Part shown: piece by piece, positions 1 to 5,874 of the stretch
How the letters are laid out: each line of letters opens with the position of its first letter
How positions within the stretch are numbered: position 1 is the stretch's first letter
Origin: Bacteroidales bacterium
Lineage (GTDB): Bacteria; Bacteroidota; Bacteroidia; Bacteroidales; Muribaculaceae
NCBI GenBank assembly: GCA_009177205.1
Contig: WFMC01000133.1
Span: 51,379 to 57,252 of the forward strand
Direction: 5' to 3'
DNA: 5,874 nucleotides
Position numbers and translations under genes: made by a program
The notes under the pieces: model-generated
Databases searched by the model: none
What the model was told of the DNA's origin: nothing
The model's input: only the letters and a program-made list of their open reading frames with translations

Positions 1-90
1 CGCTTGACTCTCATGGTGGAGCGCCGCTTTGCAGGAGAATCTGCAGGATGTCATGATTGTAATTCCGAATGCCCCGTAAATATCAGTTGA
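1..90 (+). CDS. sufD: SufD C-terminus (Fe-S cluster assembly scaffold), 5' end outside window
   Basis: Frame 1 is open from the left edge to a TGA at 88-90 and gives 29 residues that begin RLTLMVERRF and end PVNIS. A basic helix (ER-RF) followed by a cysteine-rich tail, with C17, C20 and C24 of the visible part spaced CX2CX3C, fits the C-terminus of SufD proteins of Bacteroidales as I recall them. SufD pairs with SufB and the ATPase SufC in the cytoplasmic scaffold that assembles Fe-S clusters. The identification rests on this short tail and on sufS starting 26 bases downstream, the usual sufBCDS order. The cysteine tail is not part of the E. coli SufD core, and its role is unknown to me. SufB is a less likely alternative, because sufD normally sits next to sufS. 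Confidence 0.72.
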   Translation, partial: RLTLMVERRFAGESAGCHDCNSECPVNIS

Positions 91-116
91 ATTAATAGTA
101 GTTATTACCGACAGAT

Positions 117-1337
117 ATGACTCTTGACCTCAATAAAATTAGAGAACAATTCCCCTCTCTGAATAGACAGATAAATGAACACCCGCTCATATATCTCGAT
201 AACACAGCTACATCTCAAACCCCGAAGCGAGTTATTGATGCTATTAATGATGTGTATCTGAATCATAAAGCCAATGTGCATCGCGGCGTGCATACTCTTT
301 CCCAAGAAGCCACTGATTTGCAAGAACATACTCGCCGAGAAGTAGCCAAATACATCAATGCTGAATCCCATTGTGAAGTTATCTTCACACGAGGAGCTAC
401 GGAAGCAATTAATCTTGTGGCATCATCTTTCGGTTCGGATTTCCGGGAAGACGGGGAGATAATACTGACAGTAATGGAGCATCACTCCAATATTGTGCCT
501 TGGCAATTGCTCCAAAAACGCAAAAACCTCAAAATAAAAGTTGTAGACATTGACGAAAAGGGAGAACTTGATATTGAGCAATATAAGTCTTTATTTAATG
601 ATAAGACCTTAATGGTCTCTTTCACTCATGTCTCAAATGTTTTAGGCACAATCAATCCCGCTAAAGAAATGGTGAAGATTGCACATAAACATGGCGTGCC
701 GGTAATGATCGACGGCGCTCAGGCATCCCCTCACCTGCAACTTGATATGCAAGATTTGGATTGCGATTTTTATGCTTTTTCATCCCATAAGATGTATGGA
801 CCGAGCGGTATTGGAATTCTTTATGGCAAAGAACAATTGCTTGAAAAAATGCCACCATACCAAGGGGGAGGAGAAATGATTGAACATGTCTCTTTTTCCG
901 GCACCACCTTCGCGGATCTACCCTTTAAATTTGAAGCGGGCACACCCGATTTCGTGGATATAGCTGCTTTCAGCCAGGCATTGGATTTTATCCAATCAAT
1001 CGGGATACGGGAGATTGAAAAACATGAGGAATATTTGTTAAATCTGGCGACGCAAGGTCTCAAAGAGAGAGTTCCCGGATTGAGAATTTTCGGAGAATCC
1101 CCGCATAAAAGCGCAGTAATCTCTTTCTTGTTGGGAAATAATCATCCCTACGACGTCGGTGTGCTTCTTGACGGACTCGGAATTGAAGTAAGAACCGGAC
1201 ACCATTGTGCCCAGCCTCTGATGGAGCGCCTGAATATTCCCGGCACTGTCAGAGCCTCATTTGCTGTTTACAATACTCAGGAAGAGGTGGAAACATTCGT
1301 AAAAGGTGTGGAACGTATCGCTAAAATGTTATCGTGA
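117..1337 (+). CDS. sufS: SufS cysteine desulfurase (type II, PLP-dependent)
   Basis: This 406-residue cytoplasmic enzyme converts L-cysteine to L-alanine and carries the released sulfur as a persulfide for the SufBCD scaffold. Its length matches E. coli SufS. Visible landmarks are the N-terminal YLDNTATSQTP (26-36), the PLP-stacking His123 in EHHSN, Asp199 and Gln202 in MIDGAQ, the Schiff-base Lys225 in SSHKMYGP, the persulfide Cys364 in RTGHHCAQPLM, and substrate-binding Arg379 in TVRASF. All sit at or within one residue of their E. coli SufS equivalents, so the enzyme should be active. The RTGHHC loop marks it as SufS/CsdA-type rather than IscS/NifS-type. No SufE or SufU partner is visible here. 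The ATG at 117 is chosen because the family's N-terminal helix (LNKIREQFP) starts right after it. It has no purine-rich Shine-Dalgarno sequence, which is normal for Bacteroidota. The stop overlaps the next gene's start. Confidence 0.97.
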   Translation: MTLDLNKIREQFPSLNRQINEHPLIYLDNTATSQTPKRVIDAINDVYLNHKANVHRGVHTLSQEATDLQEHTRREVAKYINAESHCEVIFTRGATEAINLVASSFGSDFREDGEIILTVMEHHSNIVPWQLLQKRKNLKIKVVDIDEKGELDIEQYKSLFNDKTLMVSFTHVSNVLGTINPAKEMVKIAHKHGVPVMIDGAQASPHLQLDMQDLDCDFYAFSSHKMYGPSGIGILYGKEQLLEKMPPYQGGGEMIEHVSFSGTTFADLPFKFEAGTPDFVDIAAFSQALDFIQSIGIREIEKHEEYLLNLATQGLKERVPGLRIFGESPHKSAVISFLLGNNHPYDVGVLLDGLGIEVRTGHHCAQPLMERLNIPGTVRASFAVYNTQEEVETFVKGVERIAKMLS

Positions 1338-1338
1338 A
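1331..1338 (+). promoter_or_regulatory. sufS stop / glycosyltransferase GTG overlap (possible translational coupling)
   Basis: The bases GTGA at 1334-1337 hold both the proposed GTG start of the glycosyltransferase and the TGA stop of sufS. Such four-base overlaps commonly allow a terminating ribosome to restart on the next gene, and they imply one transcript. If the real start is instead ATG 1394 or 1424, there is no overlap and coupling would be weaker. No Shine-Dalgarno sequence precedes any of the three candidates, so the sequence does not decide between them. Confidence 0.5.
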
Positions 1339-2269
1339 GAAAAACCGTTTACGCTCATCATTAGCGGCAATTGCCCGCCCCCTATCATGCATAATGCATA
1401 AGCTCGCCATTATCCGCCCTGTAATGTATGTTAAAGTTGACGGCGGAATATCCTCGCAAATGCATTTCTATTTAGTCGGCGAAAAATTACGCCGACTATC
1501 AAAAGCCGATATTCAATATGATTTGGATTGGTTTAACTATGACGCGCTTGATATGGACGGGAAATATTCCAGAAACTTCGACCTCCTGAAACTTTTCCCC
1601 AATCTATACTTCCCTATCGCAAAAAACAATTGGAAATTAAGACTCTACCGACTTTTATATACCCATGAACATGATGCGTCTCTTCCTCAAAATTCATGGG
1701 AATCATTAAGACCTCCCCTTTTCCTCTCAGGTTATTATGCCGCCGATGATGAGTTTTATTCCGAAATGGCTGAAATTTTTATTTCTGAACCCATAGGGCT
1801 GAGCGAAACGGATAAAATGAATGCAACTGAAATTGAGTCTTCCGAAAACTCGGTAGGTATGCATGTCAGGCGAGGAGACCTGGCACGTTTCCTTCCCGCC
1901 TACGGCTCACCGGCACCAACAAAATATTTTGCTCATGCAGTCAAATTGTTGCAAACAAAATATGGAGAGGATATTAGAATCTTTATTTTCAGCGATGAAC
2001 CCGATTGGGTAACCGCCAATTTGCTGCCGGAATTGCCTAAAGGTAATTATAGGCTAATGGTAAATAATAAGTCCGATAAGGGATACGTAGATTTATGGTT
2101 GCTCTCAAGATGCAAACATTTCATCTCATCCTCGGGGAGTTTCGGGAAATTTGCGGCTATGATGAATCCCCGGCATGGAGATGTAATAATATATTCAACC
2201 CCGGAATCAGAAATTTGGCAACGCCGAATTGAAAGAGTAACCTTACTTTCTGACAAGGATTGGGAATAA
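1334..2269 (+). CDS. GT11-type glycosyltransferase, alpha-1,2-fucosyltransferase-like
   Basis: The protein has 311 residues if read from the GTG at 1334. It is probably an inverting transferase that adds a sugar, likely L-fucose from GDP-fucose, to a surface glycan at the cytoplasmic face of the inner membrane. Family landmarks appear in order: GGISSQM (37-43) where GT11 proteins usually have GGLGNQM; RNFDLLKLFP (80-89); the donor-binding HVRRGD (177-182); a FSDEPDW strand (219-225); and DLWLLSRCKHFISSSGSF (253-270) where canonical members have an NSSFSWW-type motif. There is no signal peptide. The GTG start overlaps the sufS stop by four bases (GTGA). In-frame ATGs at 1394 (M21) and 1424 (M31) are alternatives, and M31 lies only six residues before the GG motif, as in typical family members. 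The 30-residue extension from GTG is Arg/Lys-rich. Acceptor and donor are inferred, and the altered motifs make another sugar possible. Confidence 0.8.
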   Translation: MKKNRLRSSLAAIARPLSCIMHKLAIIRPVMYVKVDGGISSQMHFYLVGEKLRRLSKADIQYDLDWFNYDALDMDGKYSRNFDLLKLFPNLYFPIAKNNWKLRLYRLLYTHEHDASLPQNSWESLRPPLFLSGYYAADDEFYSEMAEIFISEPIGLSETDKMNATEIESSENSVGMHVRRGDLARFLPAYGSPAPTKYFAHAVKLLQTKYGEDIRIFIFSDEPDWVTANLLPELPKGNYRLMVNNKSDKGYVDLWLLSRCKHFISSSGSFGKFAAMMNPRHGDVIIYSTPESEIWQRRIERVTLLSDKDWE

Positions 2270-2286
2270 CTAATTTTTCAAGATAA

Positions 2287-3057
2287 ATGTCTCGTTTAGG
2301 CACTTTACACTACATCATCAATAAACTGCACGACCTCAAAGTAAGTTTTGCCTTTTTGGGAGTCGCGGTCTTGTTGGTGTTTACAAGTATTTGGGCTTAT
2401 CGGGAATTCATCACTTCACCTCCTTACATTGACCCCGATAAATATCCCATCAGGGGTATCGACGTTTCTTCTCATAACGATATGATGAACCTTGACGCTG
2501 CAGCATCTTCAGGGATTGAATTCATTTTTATCAAAGCCTCTGAAGGAGACACTTTCAGAGACCAAAATTTCAACATCAATTATGACAAAGCACGCCATGC
2601 CGGATTGAAAATAGGAGCATATCACTTTTTCCGTTTTGATGTAGGAGGTGTGGCTCAAGCCAAAAACTTTCTCCAATCCATCGGGAGAAGAAAACTTGAT
2701 TTGGGTGTAGCAATCGATGTTGAGGAGAGCCGGAATGCTCAGGGAGTTGACTCTGTCCTTATTGCACGCAGACTCAATGCAATGGTGGAATATCTGAATC
2801 TTTGCGGATATAGGGTTACTTTCTATTCCAACAGGGAAGGTTATTACGCTTATATTAATGAAGTAGCACCCGGTTCATGCCTGTGGATTTGCTCCTTCAA
2901 TTCAACCCCGATTAATGCTGAATGGACCTTTTGGCAATACTATCACAAGGGGAAGGTAAAAGGAATACGCGGAAATGTGGACTTGAATGTGTTTTGCGGT
3001 AATCGCAAGGAATGGGAAAATTACCTGAACGGAGCCGAATGGCCTTACACAAATTAG
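2287..3057 (+). CDS. Membrane-anchored GH25 lysozyme (N-acetylmuramidase)
   Basis: This 256-residue protein has a short basic cytoplasmic N-terminus, one hydrophobic segment at about 20-38 with no obvious cleavage site, and a GH25 catalytic barrel from about residue 54 to the end. GH25 enzymes cleave the MurNAc-beta-1,4-GlcNAc bond of peptidoglycan. The expected acidic residues are present: Asp59 in RGIDVSSHN, Asp144 and Glu146 in AIDVEES, and Asp232 in GNVDLNVF. Supporting motifs are FIKASEG (81-87), GAYHFFRF (110-117), TFYSNREGYY (178-187) and WQYY (216-219). It has no cell-wall-binding repeats or SH3 domain, so it is a minimal catalytic module tethered by its N-terminus. The predicted topology puts the active domain in the periplasm. 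A cleaved signal peptide or a lipoprotein is less likely, as I see no lipobox. It starts 17 bases after the glycosyltransferase stop, in the same apparent operon. Housekeeping envelope remodelling fits better than a phage lysin, since no phage genes are nearby. Confidence 0.92.
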   Translation: MSRLGTLHYIINKLHDLKVSFAFLGVAVLLVFTSIWAYREFITSPPYIDPDKYPIRGIDVSSHNDMMNLDAAASSGIEFIFIKASEGDTFRDQNFNINYDKARHAGLKIGAYHFFRFDVGGVAQAKNFLQSIGRRKLDLGVAIDVEESRNAQGVDSVLIARRLNAMVEYLNLCGYRVTFYSNREGYYAYINEVAPGSCLWICSFNSTPINAEWTFWQYYHKGKVKGIRGNVDLNVFCGNRKEWENYLNGAEWPYTN

Positions 3058-3112
3058 TAAAATCTATATATTCAGACACACTCAGCCGGAAGAATGTGAA
3101 TGATTGTTAAAT

Positions 3113-3138
3113 ATGCAATATATAAATACTTATTGCGT
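3113..3138. repeat. Inverted repeat, 8-bp stem with 10-base loop
   Basis: ATGCAATA (3113-3120) can pair with TATTGCGT (3131-3138), with one G-T wobble, around a 10-base A/T-rich loop. No T run follows, so it is not a standard terminator. It overlaps the weak promoter candidate, so it could be an operator or simply chance in A/T-rich sequence. Confidence 0.35.
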
Positions 3139-3150
3139 TATGTAATAGGC

Positions 3151-3166
3151 GGAATAGACATATTCC
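3151..3166. repeat. Perfect inverted repeat GGAATA-n4-TATTCC
   Basis: Six bases (3151-3156) are repeated exactly in reverse complement at 3161-3166 around the spacer GACA. The dyad ends 36 bases before the GTG start of porU. A symmetric site of this size could bind a dimeric regulator or form a small hairpin in the 5' untranslated RNA. The arms are short, so chance is a real alternative. Confidence 0.35.
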
Positions 3167-3202
3167 AAAGACTAAACAAATTCAAATTTTCGTTTCTAAC
3201 AA

Positions 3203-5874
3203 GTGAACATCAAGAACTTACTACATAATATCACCCGCAATTCCGTTTTATCCTCAATCATCCCGAGATTGATGATAATCTGCATTCTTGCAGGGTCTCT
3301 GAATTATGCTTTTGCCGCAACTTCAGAGGCTTTTTATGCGTCTGCAGATGAAAGCGAATCCTCACAAAGATTCGCCGCATCATCTGTTTTGAAATCAGGT
3401 AAATGGGCTAAGGTTAAAGTCGAAAAGACAGGAATGCAGTTTGTCAGCGCCTCCACTTTGCGCAATCTCGGTTTCTCCAATATCTCAAAAGTCAATGTTT
3501 ATGGATTTGGCGGAAGAATAATCCCTGAGACAATTTCTCCCGATGACCCGGATGATTTGCCTATCCTGCCTGTTTTGCGCTCCGATGCAGGCATCTGGTT
3601 TTTCGGATATAACCATATCCGCTGGAATAAAAGCAACAGCACAGGCACAAATCTTTCGTTCGCTCACGAAATGCAACCATACGCTGAAGAATCATGGTAT
3701 TTTCTGAGCGATAAGGATTCGGAGACTTATACTTTACCTGTAAATAAAGCAAAAAGCATCTCGGGTCTTCCCGTAGTGGAGACCTTCAGCCAGATGTTGC
3801 TTCACGAAAACGACCTCTTCTGCCCTGCCTCATCAGGTCGCACGATTGTGGGCGAAGACTTCCGTTCTCCTACACGTCAGTCTTTCACCTTTAATCTGAC
3901 TGACCTTGCCAACGGAACCGCCTATACAAAAATCAGTTTCGCCTCCAACACCTCCGGGGGAGGTTCTCTGATGGTTTATGCCAACGGCAAGCGTCTTGCC
4001 TCCTCTTCAAATGATAATTTTTCAGCAATTACCAACTCTGACCAATATTTCCTAATCAACAATACTAAGAAGAGCATCCCCAATCCCGATTCCAATCTCA
4101 AATTAGAAATAGCTTTTCAGAATTCGGGAACCGTAAAACTGGCACGCCTCGATTACATAGAGGTGGAATATCCGCGCAGTCTCAACCTTAACAAGGGAGA
4201 ACTCTTCTTCAACACTAATCTGGTCTATCCCTCGGCTGTGAAACTGAAAGGGGTTTCATCCTCCACAATCCTTTGGGATGTCACTGACCCTGTCAGACCA
4301 GAAGCCGTTGAATTGACCATCAGCGGTTCTGTCGGCACATTCCGTGCTGAGCCGGGCACTCGCGAATATATAGCATTCACTCCGGGATCGACGGGACAAT
4401 CCGTCTCCTCGGCTCAAAGTGTGGGAAATCAAGACATTCACGCTTTGCAAGCTCCGGAACTCCTCATAATTGCTCCGAGTGAATATAAAAGTGCCGCTCA
4501 AAGACTCGCTGAGCATCATCGCGATTTTGACAAAATGGATGTCCGGGTGCTATGCCCTCAGGAGATATACAATGAATTCTCTTCAGGCACCCCTGACCCT
4601 TCCGCATTCCGCAGACTGATGAAAATGTGGCATACGCGCCAACCGGACGTATTGAAATATTGCCTTATCATGTCGCGTCCGACCTACGACCACAAACGCC
4701 TGGCTGCTACAACCAAGGCAGCTAATTATCCACGAATCCCGATTTGGCAATCTCCTACAGGGTATTCAAAAAATACGTCTTATTCCACAGATGATTTTAT
4801 CGGGATGCTTGAAGACTGCCCGAAATCATTCAACATCAGCACGGCAAGAATCAATATCAGTGTGGGCAGAATGCCCGTAACCTCTTTATCAGAGGCTAAC
4901 GCAATGGTGGATAAATATATCAATTATGCCACCAACCCTATTCAAGGGAATTGGAGAAATCATATCCTTATGATTGCAGATGACCAAGACAACGGAATTC
5001 ACCTCAATCAGGCTGAAAATGCCTACAAATATCTCAGCACAATCGGAAGAGGTCAGAATTTTCTGATTGAGCGTCTTTATCTTGACTCTTACAAAATGGA
5101 GGCTGGTGCAACCGGCAACGTCTATCCCGCAGCAAAGAAGAAATTGCTGCAATCATGGAATAACGAAGGCATCTCGATGCTGTTCTATATCGGACATGCA
5201 TCGACTGTGGGTTGGACTCACGAAAATCTGTTGAATTGGAACGATATTCAGTCTTTTTCAAATAAAAAACTCCCGTTCCTCTATGCTGCAACCTGCGAGT
5301 TCGCCCGCTATGACGAAGATGAACGCTCGGGAGCAGAAGTGTTGTGGGCTAATACCGAAGGGGGAATTATCGGCACAATTTGCCCGAGCAGAACTGTGTT
5401 CATGTCGCCAAACGGCACCTTGAGCACCTCCTTCTCTCAAGCTTTCTTCCGGGGAAAAGCCGACCAGCCAGGCAGGCGTATGGGTGACATATACAGAGAG
5501 AGTAAAAATGGAATTACCTCTGCCGATGATAATAAATTAAGATTCTCTTTCATCGGCAACCCCGCTATGAGATTTCCGGTGCCACCTAATGAAGTGCGCC
5601 TTGACAGCATCAATCATGTCAAAGTCTCTGTCAATCCGGAGAATTATCCCGTTTTGACGGCTTGTTCGAAAGTTGACCTTGCCGGTGTCATCACCAATCC
5701 GGAAGGAGAAGTAGACAAAACTTTCTCCGGAACTCTCGACATTCTCCTTTATGACGCAATGACTGTGATTGAAACTTTGGGCAATGGCAGCGATGGTGTC
5801 GTAACCTCTTATAATGATAGAAACACACTCCTATATCGCGGCTCAGTGAAAATCAAAGACGGAAAATGGACTGC
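3203..5874 (+). CDS. porU: PorU, T9SS C25-family sortase (3' end outside window)
   Basis: PorU is the outer-membrane-associated cysteine peptidase that removes the C-terminal signal of type IX secretion cargo and joins the cargo to an anionic lipopolysaccharide on the cell surface. The frame is open for 890 codons to the window edge; P. gingivalis PorU has about 1,158 residues, so roughly a quarter is missing. A signal peptide (basic N-terminus, hydrophobic LMIICILAGSL, cleavage likely after AFA at 38) precedes a beta-rich N-terminal region with KTGMQF (75-80) and VYGFGG (99-104). The C25 caspase-like domain spans about 417-790: LLIIAP (420-425), TDDF (529-532), GRMP (555-558), IADDQD (591-596), catalytic His665 in YIGHAST, catalytic Cys698 in AATCEF, and a closing GNPAMRFP near 785. 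The 33-residue His-Cys spacing equals that of P. gingivalis PorU (His657, Cys690). Ig-like beta domains follow from about 795. GTG 3203 is chosen because TAA at 3197-3199 closes the frame upstream and ATG 3272 would leave a signal peptide lacking positive charge. The usual GDG-YD motif reads SRPTYD (491-496). porV may follow downstream. Confidence 0.93.
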   Translation, partial: MNIKNLLHNITRNSVLSSIIPRLMIICILAGSLNYAFAATSEAFYASADESESSQRFAASSVLKSGKWAKVKVEKTGMQFVSASTLRNLGFSNISKVNVYGFGGRIIPETISPDDPDDLPILPVLRSDAGIWFFGYNHIRWNKSNSTGTNLSFAHEMQPYAEESWYFLSDKDSETYTLPVNKAKSISGLPVVETFSQMLLHENDLFCPASSGRTIVGEDFRSPTRQSFTFNLTDLANGTAYTKISFASNTSGGGSLMVYANGKRLASSSNDNFSAITNSDQYFLINNTKKSIPNPDSNLKLEIAFQNSGTVKLARLDYIEVEYPRSLNLNKGELFFNTNLVYPSAVKLKGVSSSTILWDVTDPVRPEAVELTISGSVGTFRAEPGTREYIAFTPGSTGQSVSSAQSVGNQDIHALQAPELLIIAPSEYKSAAQRLAEHHRDFDKMDVRVLCPQEIYNEFSSGTPDPSAFRRLMKMWHTRQPDVLKYCLIMSRPTYDHKRLAATTKAANYPRIPIWQSPTGYSKNTSYSTDDFIGMLEDCPKSFNISTARINISVGRMPVTSLSEANAMVDKYINYATNPIQGNWRNHILMIADDQDNGIHLNQAENAYKYLSTIGRGQNFLIERLYLDSYKMEAGATGNVYPAAKKKLLQSWNNEGISMLFYIGHASTVGWTHENLLNWNDIQSFSNKKLPFLYAATCEFARYDEDERSGAEVLWANTEGGIIGTICPSRTVFMSPNGTLSTSFSQAFFRGKADQPGRRMGDIYRESKNGITSADDNKLRFSFIGNPAMRFPVPPNEVRLDSINHVKVSVNPENYPVLTACSKVDLAGVITNPEGEVDKTFSGTLDILLYDAMTVIETLGNGSDGVVTSYNDRNTLLYRGSVKIKDGKWT

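Larger units (their letters stand above)
3058..3202 (+). promoter_or_regulatory. A/T-rich porU leader, probable promoter region
   Basis: This 145-base gap is the only substantial non-coding stretch in the window and is clearly more A/T-rich than the flanking genes. It has no intrinsic terminator: no GC-rich hairpin followed by a T run. The Bacteroidota -7 box TAnnTTTG is absent in exact form. The best approximation I can find is a TTG at 3104-3106 followed 20 bases later by TACTTATT (3127-3134), which matches four of the six specified bases. That is weak evidence. Two small inverted repeats (3113-3138 and 3151-3166) lie in it. Its length and composition suggest a separate porU promoter, but read-through from the upstream genes cannot be excluded. 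Confidence 0.4.

Noticed and set aside
91..116. Possible promoter between sufD and sufS
   Set aside because: Only 26 bases are available and no -33/-7 pair fits; internal operon spacing is a sufficient explanation.
661..1063. Minus-strand open frames inside sufS (661-858 and 821-1063)
   Set aside because: They lie wholly within a strongly supported sufS coding frame and show no protein-like motifs.
2287..3057. GH25 gene considered as a phage lysin or prophage remnant
   Set aside because: It has its own membrane anchor, no holin or other phage genes are nearby, and its base composition and strand match its neighbours.
3113..3138. Hairpin considered as a transcription terminator for the lysozyme gene
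   Set aside because: The stem is A/T-rich, the loop is long and no T run follows, so it does not look like an intrinsic terminator.
3100..3228. Small + strand open frame of 42 codons beginning ATG at 3100 (MIVKYAIYKY...)
   Set aside because: It overlaps the porU start, sits in A/T-rich leader sequence, has no recognisable motif, and is of a length expected by chance.
3485..3752. Two overlapping minus-strand open frames within porU
   Set aside because: The + strand frame here encodes recognisable PorU N-terminal sequence; the minus frames are cysteine- and arginine-rich shadows.
4256..5440. Several minus-strand open frames of 60-87 codons opposite the PorU peptidase domain
   Set aside because: They mirror the C25 domain, which carries intact catalytic motifs; their composition is typical of antisense translation.

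Overview
The window looks like Bacteroidota chromosome, most likely order Bacteroidales. The Muribaculaceae are one plausible home, but the family cannot be fixed from this sequence alone. Three things point there: a type IX secretion system (T9SS) sortase gene (porU), which is restricted to this phylum; a fucosyltransferase of the divergent type I recall from Bacteroides relatives; and start codons with no Shine-Dalgarno sequence ahead of them, only A/T-rich leaders. Base composition is moderate. All genes run left to right on the + strand with small gaps or overlaps.

Layout: (1) 1-90 is the last 29 codons of an iron-sulfur cluster scaffold gene, sufD. (2) 117-1337 is a complete sufS cysteine desulfurase, the final gene of a suf operon. 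(3) 1334-2269 overlaps the sufS stop in a GTGA junction and encodes a GT11-type (alpha-1,2-fucosyltransferase-like) glycosyltransferase with altered family motifs. (4) 2287-3057 is a single-pass membrane-anchored GH25 lysozyme. (5) 3058-3202 is the only sizeable gap: A/T-rich, with two small inverted repeats. (6) 3203 to the window end is the first 890 codons of porU, the C25-family cysteine peptidase that acts as the T9SS sortase. It begins with GTG and runs off the right edge.

Functionally the left half is housekeeping: SufS takes sulfur from cysteine, and the SufBCD complex, of which SufD is part, builds the cluster. The right half concerns the cell envelope: sugar transfer, peptidoglycan cleavage, and maturation and surface anchoring of T9SS cargo. 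The two halves are joined by a translational overlap, so the envelope genes may be read partly from the suf promoter. The porU leader is long enough to hold its own promoter.

I see no mobile element, CRISPR array, tRNA or rRNA. I found no clearly new system. The points most worth checking are the envelope genes hitched to suf, the lysozyme beside a T9SS gene, the non-canonical motifs in the GT11 protein and in PorU, and the paired dyads before porU.
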